Assembly (NCBI GenBank): GCA_005883765.1
Contig: VBAQ01000077.1
Span: 1-45,096 of the forward strand
Length of the DNA stretch: 45,096 bases
Direction of reading: 5' to 3'
DNA from: Bacteroidota bacterium
GTDB taxonomy: Bacteria > Bacteroidota > Bacteroidia > Chitinophagales > Chitinophagaceae
Positions 9,019 to 17,985 of the stretch are shown here, piece by piece; within the stretch, counting starts at the first letter, position 1; each line of letters begins with the position of its first letter. The notes under the pieces were generated by a model. It worked only from the letters and a program-made list of their open reading frames with translations, made no database searches and was not told the origin of the DNA. The position numbers and the translations under genes are program-made.

Positions 9019-9372
9019 ACAAATGGATATCGAACCTAATTGATCTTCCGCGGAAAACTAATAAGATATTTTAATTAGTGAAAGTCAAATTTCGCTGTTG
9101 CCGAAGAATGGATCCGTGGCTAAGTTGTTTTTGATATTAATCAATTGTAAATGAAGAAAATTGCATTTGGTTTTGTTAGCGGAGGAAAATTTACCAGGTA
9201 AATTATCGTAGATAAAACAGAATTTATGGAAACCTATTTCAGTAATTTTCGGGATACTAAAAATATTTTTTTAGAGAAAGATATTTGTTCGTCAAGATGT
9301 TAAACAGGAAATATGATAAAAGAGATTTTTCATGTCACACATCAATATTTTTTTTGTCGATGCGCGATCGGG
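9019..9372. other. Intergenic gap, no feature recognised
   Basis: The 354 bases between the pdxA stop and the 8491-9018 start are AT-rich. I see no convincing ORF, strong hairpin or TAnnTTTG box on the relevant strand. The promoter of the secreted-protein group should lie here. Confidence 0.5.
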
Positions 9373-10458
9373 CTATTGTTCTTCGATTTTTTCATCCTCG
9401 GCGTTGGCAAGTACTTCGGATGTCATCTTGCGTAATGGGTTTTTCCGACTTTCTTCATAATCATTTCTACGACGGAGAATATCAATACACTCAAAGAAAG
9501 CCGCGAGAAATGAAGAAGCATCTGCTTTGTTTTTCCCGGCAATATCCAATGCCGTTCCATGATCGGGCGAAGTTCTGACCGCCGGTAGGCCCGCAGTGAA
9601 ATTTACGCCCTCTCCCACTGAAAGCGTTTTAAAAGGAATCAATCCCTGGTCATGATACATGGCGAGTACTGCATCAAAGCGCTCATGATAACGTCTCGCA
9701 AAAAAAGCATCAGCGCTGTAGGGACCTGTTACGATCATAGAATGTTTTGCCTCTTTCAAAGCGGGCTTGATAATTTCCTCTTCTTCTTTGCCAATTAGTC
9801 CTTCATCGCCTGCATGCGGATTCAGGCCAAGCACCGCAATTTTTGGCTTTTCGATTCCAAAATCCTTCATCAAACTTTGATGAAGAATAGTGAGTTTAGA
9901 TAAAATATTTTCGCGTGTTATATTCTGGGCCACTTCTTTTACAGGCAAATGTTCGGTAACCAATCCTACCCGAAAGCTGCCGGCGCACAACATCATTACA
10001 ACATCATTTACATTAAAAAAACTTTTTAAAAAGGGCGTGTGGCCGGTAAAGTTAAATCCAGGTGATTGAATATTTTTTTTATGAATGGGAGCAGTAATCA
10101 AACCATGCACGTGGTTTTGTTTGAGAGCTTCGACTGCCGCCCGCAATGATTTGATGGCATACATACCACCGGTTTCGTTTAGCTGGCCCGGTGTAATGCT
10201 CACTTCTTCTTCCCAACAATTAAAAACATTTACCTGCTTGCTATTTATGCGACTTAATTCTTTTATGCTTTGATAATTAAAATTTATCTCCGGCACGGAT
10301 TTGCGATAGAAATTGATAACCTTGTTGGAAGCAAAAATCACAGGAGTACATTGATCCAGTATCCGGTTATCAGAAAAAACTTTGATGATAAGTTCAATTC
10401 CAATTCCATTCAGATCGCCGCAGGAAATGCCAATGTTTGGTTTGCTAGCTGGACTCAT
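9373..10458 (-). CDS. pdxA: 4-hydroxythreonine-4-phosphate dehydrogenase
   Basis: A 361-residue PdxA. It oxidises 4-phosphohydroxy-L-threonine with NAD(P); the product then feeds PdxJ in pyridoxal 5'-phosphate synthesis (DXP-dependent route). Family motifs are GISCGDLNGIGIE (10-22), TGHTPFL with metal-ligand His140, GLNPHAGDEG with His215, and MYHDQGLIPFKT with His269. The tail VRTSPDHGTALDIAG is diagnostic. Length is slightly above the usual 330-340, with the extra at the C-terminal tail (NDYEESRKNPLRKM onward). It stands alone on the minus strand with no other pdx gene in the window. The ATG at 10458 gives the expected N-terminus. Confidence 0.96.
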   Translation of the reverse strand: MSPASKPNIGISCGDLNGIGIELIIKVFSDNRILDQCTPVIFASNKVINFYRKSVPEINFNYQSIKELSRINSKQVNVFNCWEEEVSITPGQLNETGGMYAIKSLRAAVEALKQNHVHGLITAPIHKKNIQSPGFNFTGHTPFLKSFFNVNDVVMMLCAGSFRVGLVTEHLPVKEVAQNITRENILSKLTILHQSLMKDFGIEKPKIAVLGLNPHAGDEGLIGKEEEEIIKPALKEAKHSMIVTGPYSADAFFARRYHERFDAVLAMYHDQGLIPFKTLSVGEGVNFTAGLPAVRTSPDHGTALDIAGKNKADASSFLAAFFECIDILRRRNDYEESRKNPLRKMTSEVLANAEDEKIEEQ

Positions 10459-10520
10459 TGCCTTAGTATTATCCGGTAAAATTACTGTTAGATACTAACA
10501 AAAAAATCACTTTAAAATAA

Positions 10521-10548
10521 AAAAGGAAGAAATTGATTTCTTCCTTTT
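10521..10548 (-). terminator. Intrinsic terminator of the 10572-13733 gene
   Basis: A 12-bp stem (AAAAGGAAGAAA / TTTCTTCCTTTT) around a TTGA loop, 23 bases past the minus-strand stop, followed by a T-rich run on that strand. Confidence 0.8.
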
Positions 10549-10571
10549 GCCTCAGTGCTGGACGACAAGAT

Positions 10572-13500
10572 TTATTTCTTGATCAATTTTCTATTGATAA
10601 TTTTTTCCTTATTTTTTACCTGCAAAATATAGATGCCCGCTGGCAATCCTTCGGTATTGGGAATTGTCAAGCTGTTAACGCCGCCATATGCTATGAAGCT
10701 TTCTTTTCTTAATGGCTTACCGGATAGATTTGTCAGCACGACTTCAATGGTGGTGTTTTCGGGAACCTGGACCTCAAAATTGAGTTCATAGTTAAAGGGA
10801 TTGAGAATATTATTCAGGCTGAAGTCGATCACTTCATCCATTAACGAAATGACCTGGGAATATTTTTTCTTACCATTGGCATTCTTCATTGCAATTCGAT
10901 AAAATGCCCTACCTAACACTGCTGTTGGGTCTGTGAAAGTATAGTAGTTATTTTCATTGCTAGAATTTCCATGCCCATCTACAGTTGCGACATTGGTAAA
11001 GTTAATTCCGTCAGCGCTTCTCTCAACGACGAAGGAAATAGCTTCAAACTCTTTGGATGTGATCCATAGCAGGTTTGCGTTGTGATTACTTAGCTTGCCG
11101 TTGAACGAAAGCAGATCGACATCCAGTACCGGTCCGCAGTTATTTACGATTAGCGTGATGATACTTACGCCATCGGTAAAAAGACATGAACTGTTACCCA
11201 AATTAGACGAGGTGGTAGCCACTACGACTCTGTATTTATTGCCGCTGTCTGCTGTAGTTGTATTACCCTGGGGAATTGTGTATGTTGTTACATACTGGTA
11301 TGCTGAGCCGTTCCATGTCGGTGTGGTGCTTGCCGGCGATGTTACATCAGTCCATGTACTTCCTCCATTCGTGCTTCGCTGCCATTTATAATTGGAATAA
11401 TTATTAAAATAGGAACGCACCGTGTCATTAATTGCGAGTGTTGGATTATTCTGACAGGTAGTAGGACTTAAGGATGGTGAATATTGCATGTTCGGTAAGC
11501 AGGTGGCAAGAGAAATGTCATCCAGTGCCCAGTCATTTCCTCCACCGCCCGGGGCATTGTTGCGAATAGTTAGTGTCAATGAACTTTGGCTGCTTCCGGT
11601 TAAATACACAAATCCTCTTTTTACCCAAACATTAGTAGAATCGGAGCCTGCTTGCGTGGTTGGAGAGATACCCGCATAAGGAATATTTCCTGTAGTATAA
11701 TAATCGGTACCATTTATATCAAATGCAAGGTTAGGCTGAACACCAGAAGAATCATTTGTTGCAAAAGGAAGATACCCTGCGCCAGAAGTGCCGACACCAT
11801 TTGAATCACAACCGCATTTATAACAAATATTTTTAACCCAGGCTGAGATCTCATAATAAGTATTAGGACATAAGTTGGTAACACCATATTGAAAAGCAGT
11901 ATCAGTTTTGTAGGCAGAGTTAATTACCAGCATGTATCCACAAGGGTTAGTTGCACTAACAGCTTTCGTAGTATCGCATGGGGGATTTCCTTTTGCGGTA
12001 TTTGTTGCGCCGGTATGATCGCCCGTTATGTCCCACACGTTGAATATTCGATGACTTGGTGCGCTTCCATCTGGCTTAGCCCAGGTAGTTGTTGTTGTAA
12101 AACTTCCGCTTGTATTGTTGGCGATGCCATAATAATAATCCTGGGGAGCGTTTGCTGCACTGGTAAAAGTATTATACGTGTAGCCTAAAACATTTGCTGA
12201 AGTACCCCGGTTTCTTGCGAAGGGAGGACTTCCTGCGGGAGTGCCGAAAGTACCGTTGAAGTCACCACCAATCGCATTGCTTGCAGAAACCGCGTTGGGA
12301 CACAAGCCGGGACTGCTATAAACCACAGCGTTTCTCGTACTGAATGATAAATTGTTTGCAATGCCTGTATTGGCATCTCTCATGGTAATAACACCACCTC
12401 CCAGGTTGATGGTACTGTTATAAGCCGCGTACGCAACGACCCGATAAGTAGCCATAATAATACAGGTGCTGTTAAATACTGAGGGTCGTGACGTATTTGA
12501 CAGGCTGCCACGGGCTACATTTGATGCTCCTACACCCATATTAATACGAATAACAGTGTCCGATGATCCGGTTGTATAATAGTATCCGGCATCGCTATCA
12601 AAGGCATCCGTGAAAGCTGATTTTACCGGACTGTCGCGACGATAAATTTTTCCTTCGTTCGTTCTTAATGCGATAGAACCAGGAACCAATCGTACGCCAC
12701 CACCTACGTGTAAAGTATCAAAAAAGGCAAGGCTATCAAATGAAGAACCGGCGATCCTGACTACAAAAGTTCCTCGCATTTCTAAAGTATCGCCAGGATT
12801 AATCGTTCCACCTCCGGTTCCTTTTGTGATGTTTACATAACTTTTACTATAATCATAAATTGAAGATGCTGGATGATAAACACAAATATTAAAGCTCCCA
12901 TTGCTCGTGACAGCCGAACCAACGTTGGAAACACGGACATAATAAGTATTGCCTACGGTTAAGCCCGTGGCAGTAATAGACGTGGTGCCACACTGAAGTG
13001 AAGTGAGCGAACCACAGGTGCCGCTATACAGTTGCAGTTGTGGGCTCGTGAAATTGCTTCCCAAACTACTTATTGAGATAAGTTCATAAGTACTGGCTGC
13101 AATAAATTTATACCAGACATCATAATGAGTTCCTCCAGTTTCACAACCAGCGGGAAGACCTGTGGTTGCTGTTGCGAGGCTTACCGTTGTTGATGTATTT
13201 GAACAACTGGCTGCAGGGGTTAAGGTGACCGCGCCGGCACAATCATCGTTGGCGGGAGGATTCTGAACACAGATATCAAAATTCCATTTGTTTATAGGGT
13301 TACCGGTGGGATTGCTGGTAACATACACACGTATATAATAAGTTGTTCCGGATACTGTAGTTAATGGAAGGTTTGAAGAAACGTTTTGACACGAAATCAC
13401 TGAAAGCGCTGCGCAATTGCCGCTGAAGACTTCTAAATAAGTTGTGGTTGCAGTAAGAAAGCTTCCTAAATTATTAACTGTGATGGTTGAGGAGGTTGAA

Positions 13501-13733
13501 CTCGCTGTGAATTTATACCATACACCATAGGTGGTGGTTAAAGTCGCTCCACCGCAGGAACCGGCAGGAGCTGCACTAATAGCGTTCTGTAAATTACCTG
13601 TAGTTGCAGTGCACGATGTTCCTGGAGTTAAACCAGGCGCCGTAACACAAGTTGCCTGTGAATAAATGATTGACGGCAGACTGATAAATGAGAAAGCAAA
13701 CAATAAGATACGGGCAGTAGAAATGGATTTCAT
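10572..13733 (-). CDS. Large T9SS-secreted multidomain protein with PPC-like domains
   Basis: A 1053-residue protein with a signal peptide (cleavage near IIYSQA). Two tandem PPC-like beta-sandwich domains follow (about 25-155 and 157-285; markers ANDDCAGAVTL, YDVWYKF, GNTYYVRV). A middle region from YDYSKSYVNITKG carries cohesin-like strands. A jelly-roll segment ends in NDWALDDISLATC. An Ig-like domain (YKWQRSTNGGSTW) and a fibronectin-like module (LLSFNGKLSNHNANLLW) precede the T9SS type A sorting domain (about 975-1053, ending GIYILQVKNKEKIINRKL). Many cysteine pairs fit an extracellular location. It is divergent from the related gene at 13981 across 247 bases that must hold both promoters. 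No catalytic domain seen; binding or adhesion is a guess. Confidence 0.9.
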   Translation of the reverse strand: MKSISTARILLFAFSFISLPSIIYSQATCVTAPGLTPGTSCTATTGNLQNAISAAPAGSCGGATLTTTYGVWYKFTASSTSSTITVNNLGSFLTATTTYLEVFSGNCAALSVISCQNVSSNLPLTTVSGTTYYIRVYVTSNPTGNPINKWNFDICVQNPPANDDCAGAVTLTPAASCSNTSTTVSLATATTGLPAGCETGGTHYDVWYKFIAASTYELISISSLGSNFTSPQLQLYSGTCGSLTSLQCGTTSITATGLTVGNTYYVRVSNVGSAVTSNGSFNICVYHPASSIYDYSKSYVNITKGTGGGTINPGDTLEMRGTFVVRIAGSSFDSLAFFDTLHVGGGVRLVPGSIALRTNEGKIYRRDSPVKSAFTDAFDSDAGYYYTTGSSDTVIRINMGVGASNVARGSLSNTSRPSVFNSTCIIMATYRVVAYAAYNSTINLGGGVITMRDANTGIANNLSFSTRNAVVYSSPGLCPNAVSASNAIGGDFNGTFGTPAGSPPFARNRGTSANVLGYTYNTFTSAANAPQDYYYGIANNTSGSFTTTTTWAKPDGSAPSHRIFNVWDITGDHTGATNTAKGNPPCDTTKAVSATNPCGYMLVINSAYKTDTAFQYGVTNLCPNTYYEISAWVKNICYKCGCDSNGVGTSGAGYLPFATNDSSGVQPNLAFDINGTDYYTTGNIPYAGISPTTQAGSDSTNVWVKRGFVYLTGSSQSSLTLTIRNNAPGGGGNDWALDDISLATCLPNMQYSPSLSPTTCQNNPTLAINDTVRSYFNNYSNYKWQRSTNGGSTWTDVTSPASTTPTWNGSAYQYVTTYTIPQGNTTTADSGNKYRVVVATTSSNLGNSSCLFTDGVSIITLIVNNCGPVLDVDLLSFNGKLSNHNANLLWITSKEFEAISFVVERSADGINFTNVATVDGHGNSSNENNYYTFTDPTAVLGRAFYRIAMKNANGKKKYSQVISLMDEVIDFSLNNILNPFNYELNFEVQVPENTTIEVVLTNLSGKPLRKESFIAYGGVNSLTIPNTEGLPAGIYILQVKNKEKIINRKLIKK

Positions 13734-13980
13734 GGAATGGATTTGGCTTTTAGGATATTTGGATTCAACTTATCTCAAATCCCGATCATATTATAATTAA
13801 TCAAACGAGCGATAAAACTAATAAGTGTAAATATTTATTGCAATAGAAAATTTCCCCTTATTACTACTTAGTATTTTCTGCACTAAAAATAGGATTGTTG
13901 CTATTACTGCTCTGAATTTTCTTATTTACTTTTATTTTTTTTTAATACGTATTTACTCATCCAAATCCTGTCTTAAAACC

Positions 13981-14883
13981 ATGCAACAAGCTACTGCACG
14001 AACCACTATTCAATTCTTATTTTTTATTTTAATTTCCAAAACTCTATTTTCTGCTCCCGGCAATGATCTTTGCAGTGCATCAACGAATTTAACTCCTGTT
14101 ACGAGCTGTGGTGCTACGGGTGGCCAAAACCTTTACCAGGCGACGCTAACCGGAAGTCCGGCCAGTACCTGTGGCGCCAGCACGTATGATGTGTGGTACA
14201 CGTTCACAGTTCCAGCAGGTATTACTTCAATTGATATTGCGTTATCGGGACTCGGAAACAATTTAAATAGCACGAACACTTTTATTGAGGCGTATAATGC
14301 TTCCTCGTGTGCGTCTGCAACTGCAGTGAATACACTTGGATGTGCAGATGCAGGAGCAGGCCTTAGTCTTACGGGCTTAACTCCAGGAAATACTTACTAT
14401 TTCAGAGTATTTACAACAACGAACCCAACAGCAAACCCTGCCAGCAAGTGGGCGTTTAGTGTCTGCGTTTCTTATGTGCCGCCACCTTCAAACGATGATT
14501 GCGCTACAGCAACTGCACTCACGATCGGAACAACAAATAGTTCAGGCTCAGTATGGCTTGCATCGGCGAGCAGTGGCATACCGGTAGGTTGCGCAACAGG
14601 AAATCTGCAAAAAGCAACGTCGGCTCTTACAGATTTATCAACTTCAGGAAGTTGTGGGGTAGCTACACTTGCAACAACATTTGATGTCTGGTATAAGTTC
14701 ACTGCTTCCGCAACTACTACCGCAATTACTATTTCTAGTCTGGGCGCCAATTTAACGGGCTCTTTCACTCCATATGTAGAAGTTTTATTGGAAACACGTA
14801 CTATATCAGAGTATATTCTTTTGGCGCAGGATCCATCGGAGGTAATTCTTCGGGCTCAGTTTTCAGCATCACCGTTACGGTAA
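13981..14883 (+). CDS. N-terminal fragment of a frameshifted secreted sugar dehydrogenase: PPC-like domains
   Basis: A 300-codon frame with a signal peptide (cleavage after TLFSA). One complete PPC-like domain (APGNDLCSAST to WAFSVCVSYV) is followed by a second that looks recombined: GIPVGCATG runs straight into NLQKATSALTD, a segment that elsewhere starts a domain. The frame is normal up to TPYVEV near 14783 and then reads nonsense to the stop. In the +2 frame the domain resumes at IGNTYYIRVYSFGAG (from 14787). About 23 residues that normally sit between (SGTCGSL through GLT) are missing. So this and the next entry are one broken gene: a deletion not divisible by three, or an assembly error between similar repeats. 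Confidence 0.75.
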   Translation: MQQATARTTIQFLFFILISKTLFSAPGNDLCSASTNLTPVTSCGATGGQNLYQATLTGSPASTCGASTYDVWYTFTVPAGITSIDIALSGLGNNLNSTNTFIEAYNASSCASATAVNTLGCADAGAGLSLTGLTPGNTYYFRVFTTTNPTANPASKWAFSVCVSYVPPPSNDDCATATALTIGTTNSSGSVWLASASSGIPVGCATGNLQKATSALTDLSTSGSCGVATLATTFDVWYKFTASATTTAITISSLGANLTGSFTPYVEVLLETRTISEYILLAQDPSEVILRAQFSASPLR

Positions 14884-14888
14884 ATCCC

Positions 14889-17312
14889 TTGAATGATGAT
14901 TGCGCCAATGCTTATTTATTGCCTACAGCTATCAGCTGTTTCAGTGCACAAGGGACAGTAACCGGCGCAACTAATTCGGGAGTTTCGGTCGGAAGTTGTA
15001 CTGGCACCGCGGATGATGATGTATGGTATAAGTTTGTGGCGACAAAAACAAATCCTACCATTTCACTCAGCAGTATTTCGGCTAACTTATCTGGCTCGGG
15101 CGCACGATTGCAGTTATTTTCCGGCACGTGTGGCTCACTCGCTTCCGTCGCCTGCGGTACCACTTCGATCGCCTCGACTGGCCTCACGGTCGGAAACACT
15201 TATTATGTAAGAGTGTATTCTGCCGGGAGCACTTCACTTACCAGCGCAACTTTTGATATTTGTGTTACCGATCCTTCGCCCGCCATCGTAGCAGATTCAA
15301 CGACTGCCCTATTTAATATGGACACAGTTGCAAAGACTCTTGGCTATCCTTGGGAAATAACTTACGGTCCTGACGATTCATTATGGATCACAGAAGCAAG
15401 AGGGTACCGTGTATTGCGTGTAAGCTCGTCAAGAACAACTTTACAACAAAATATTGCCGCGCAACAGATATTGAAACTGTCACTGGGTAGCAATGGAAAC
15501 CCCGGACCAACCTTTGATCGCAGCGTAGGTACATGGCCACAGGGCGGAATGGAAGGCCTTGCCATCCATCCTGAATTTATGACCAACAGCGCTAAGCGTT
15601 GGGTATATGTGGCCTATGTTTATAGCGGAACCTGTCCTTCCAGTGCATCCTCGCCTTGTATCTTCAGGTCGAAAATAATTCGCTGTCGTTTTTATTTTGC
15701 TGCTGATGCAGGTAATCCCACCAGCTTGCCACATCGCGATACGCTGGTTGTACTGGATACGGTCATTTCCAATTTGTCGGGAAGTAATGATCACAACTCG
15801 GGAAGATTAAAGATCGGGCCGGTAACAGAAGGACCTGACAACACTTATAAACTGTACTACACGATTGGCGATATGGGAGCGGGTCAGTTCAATAATACAA
15901 CCAGGACAAATAACGCGCAAAATAAAGATACATGTGAGGGAAAGATTTTGAGATTGAATACTGAACCTGATGGTGACGCATCATTTGGAATTACTCATGA
16001 CTTCAATACGTGGAGGCAGTGGATTCCGAATGATAATCCCTTTACACATTCCACAAATGGATTACGAACCCCTGTTTACAGTTATGGCCATCGAAATGCG
16101 CAAGGTCTTGTGTGGGGGAATGTAAACAGCACGTGGCGATTGTATAGCAGTGAGCATGGAGATCATTCGGATGATGAAGTAAATATCATTGAGGCTGGCA
16201 AAAACTATGGTTGGCCAAAGGTGGCCGGCGTTGCTGACAACAATTACACGACAGCTGATGATGCTTCAGATGGATTTACTTTCAATAATATTCTTGCCAA
16301 CCAGTCGGTGAGTGATGAAATAACTTTTGCGAATGCAAATGCGAATTACAAGGATCCGATTTTTGATTTCTTCAACTGGAATCCGGCACAGATCGAAACA
16401 AGTAACACGGGTAATATTTTCAACTGGCCAACCATTGCTCCATCGAGCATCGATTTATATACCAGCACACAAATACCAGGCTGGCAAAATTCGTTACTGG
16501 TTACTTCATTAAAATATGGAATGTTCCGGCTCAAATTAAAATCTACCGGCGATGCGATTGACAGTACCATTTGTACAAACGCAGTTGACACATTCCCGCT
16601 GCTACACAGCTGGAGAGTGAGAGATATTGCCATTTCCCCAAATGGAGGATATATCTGGGCAATCACGGATAGTTCGGGATCTACGTCAGGACCTACAGGT
16701 GGTTTTAACGGAAGCAGTACCAGCACAAAGAGCCCAGGTATGATCTTAAGATTGACATACAAAAATCTTATGCCTTTACCGGTGACCTTTATCAGCTTTT
16801 CAGGCAGACTTATGGCTGACAAAACCGTTGAATTAAAATGGGAAGCGACTATTGATCAGAAGCATGAATATTTTGAAGTGGAAAAATCTGTGGACATGAG
16901 TAGTTTTGTTCCTATTGGCAGAGTCTACGGACGACCTTACTCATTAATTGATCCCTACCCCGTTATCGGCAATAATTACTATCGTGTAAAATCAGTGGAT
17001 GATGATGGACACGTATTTTATAGCAAGACAATAAACATCGCTTATCACGATGCGTCGATCATTGTCTCTGTTTATCCAAACCCGGTAAAAGAAAATTTAA
17101 ATGTGAAGATCAACAGCAACAATTCCGGGATATATGACTTACGGGTTGCAGACTTGGCTGGCCATCTTGTTTACCAAAAAAACATTACCACCGGAAATAC
17201 GGCTAACTTGTTTTCCGTCAATGTAAGGTCCTGGGCACCGGGAGTCTATATCTTGAAGCTCGTAAGCAGCAGCAATGAAACGATCTGGCTCCAAAAAATA
17301 GTAAGACAATAA
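14889..17312 (+). CDS. PQQ-dependent sugar dehydrogenase (GSDH family) with T9SS sorting domain, C-terminal part of a frameshifted gene
   Basis: An 807-codon frame; the marked start is a TTG, but coding similarity in this frame begins at about 14787, so it is the continuation of the preceding entry. Domains: PPC-like (1-130), then a soluble aldose dehydrogenase beta-propeller (about 135-610), then fibronectin-like and T9SS type A sorting domains (about 635-807). Propeller hallmarks are GYPWEITYGPDDSLWITE, DHNSGRLKIGP with the expected catalytic His (about 301), YSYGHRNAQGLVW (about 397-409) and EHGDHSDDEVNIIEAGKNYG. The family oxidises sugars using PQQ and calcium outside the cytoplasm. No pqq biosynthesis gene is in the window. 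Without a signal peptide this fragment alone could not be exported. Confidence 0.88.
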   Translation: MNDDCANAYLLPTAISCFSAQGTVTGATNSGVSVGSCTGTADDDVWYKFVATKTNPTISLSSISANLSGSGARLQLFSGTCGSLASVACGTTSIASTGLTVGNTYYVRVYSAGSTSLTSATFDICVTDPSPAIVADSTTALFNMDTVAKTLGYPWEITYGPDDSLWITEARGYRVLRVSSSRTTLQQNIAAQQILKLSLGSNGNPGPTFDRSVGTWPQGGMEGLAIHPEFMTNSAKRWVYVAYVYSGTCPSSASSPCIFRSKIIRCRFYFAADAGNPTSLPHRDTLVVLDTVISNLSGSNDHNSGRLKIGPVTEGPDNTYKLYYTIGDMGAGQFNNTTRTNNAQNKDTCEGKILRLNTEPDGDASFGITHDFNTWRQWIPNDNPFTHSTNGLRTPVYSYGHRNAQGLVWGNVNSTWRLYSSEHGDHSDDEVNIIEAGKNYGWPKVAGVADNNYTTADDASDGFTFNNILANQSVSDEITFANANANYKDPIFDFFNWNPAQIETSNTGNIFNWPTIAPSSIDLYTSTQIPGWQNSLLVTSLKYGMFRLKLKSTGDAIDSTICTNAVDTFPLLHSWRVRDIAISPNGGYIWAITDSSGSTSGPTGGFNGSSTSTKSPGMILRLTYKNLMPLPVTFISFSGRLMADKTVELKWEATIDQKHEYFEVEKSVDMSSFVPIGRVYGRPYSLIDPYPVIGNNYYRVKSVDDDGHVFYSKTINIAYHDASIIVSVYPNPVKENLNVKINSNNSGIYDLRVADLAGHLVYQKNITTGNTANLFSVNVRSWAPGVYILKLVSSSNETIWLQKIVRQ

Positions 17313-17331
17313 AAGGTTTAAAACAAAATTT

Positions 17332-17358
17332 AAAAACCCTCTCAAAAAGAGGGTTTTT
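17332..17358 (+). terminator. Intrinsic terminator after the sugar dehydrogenase
   Basis: An 11-bp stem AAAAACCCTCT / AGAGGGTTTTT with loop CAAAA, starting 19 bases after the stop and running into a T-tract. Confidence 0.88.
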
Positions 17359-17493
17359 TCATTTTATCGTAGAAACCAGTAAGTAAATTTTCTTAGTTCT
17401 ACTTCTTTTGTCAAACGGTGTAAGTTTTCAGGGAAAATATCCCTTGTATTTCAATACTTGAATGTATAGCTTTATGGAACAAAAATCGTACTT

Positions 17494-17895
17494 ATGAAAA
17501 CAAAGATCACTATTGTGGCCATTATATTAATGGCTTTTATAGCAATCTCAGCTACACCGATAGCAAAACCTTCCCCAAAAACAAGTTTGAAAAAAACCAG
17601 CGATAGTTTTTCTTTTATAAGAACACATCGCCAGGGCAAAGGTGGAACTGTAACCTGGGCATTTAGTTCTTCAAACGCATCAGGTTTTTGCGTGGAGAGA
17701 ACGAATGAAGATCCTACAGATCCATATTCTGTTTGGGTCGATGTTGGAGACATTCCCTGCAATTCATCGCGTTCATACAAATGTCACGACCCAAATCCTT
17801 TTCCGGGATTGATAAATTATCGTGTCATAGCATTTTTGAACGATGGCAGCACGGTAACTTCGGACGTGTCTACAATCAAGATTATGTCGCACTAA
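17494..17895 (+). CDS. Small secreted protein with a fibronectin-III-like fold
   Basis: A 133-residue protein with a signal peptide (MKTKITIVAIILMAFIAISA) and a single domain of about 85 residues. The pattern TVTWAFSSSNASGFCVERT, YSVWVDVGDIPC, INYRVIAFLNDGS and SDVSTIKI is the fibronectin-III-like module that precedes sorting domains in the neighbouring large proteins. No sorting domain follows. Three cysteines are present in the mature part. It is preceded by 135 bases without a gene and transcribed in the same direction as 17986-19977. Function unknown; it may be a stand-alone version of the module. Confidence 0.75.
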   Translation: MKTKITIVAIILMAFIAISATPIAKPSPKTSLKKTSDSFSFIRTHRQGKGGTVTWAFSSSNASGFCVERTNEDPTDPYSVWVDVGDIPCNSSRSYKCHDPNPFPGLINYRVIAFLNDGSTVTSDVSTIKIMSH

Positions 17896-17985
17896 AAATT
17901 TAACAACTACCAGTAAAATGCAGTTACCTGTCTCCGATATCCGATGTCTTATGAAACTTCGAGTGGTTGATATAAATGTGTGCCT

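Noticed and set aside
9285-9578. 97-codon plus-strand ORF across the pdxA 3' end
   Set aside because: Mostly antisense to pdxA; no recognisable feature in its unique part.
10572-13733. Several ORFs of 60-100 codons on the plus strand inside this gene (for example 11095-11391 and 11889-12188)
   Set aside because: They are antisense shadows of a strongly supported secreted protein, with no domain, signal peptide or start context of their own.
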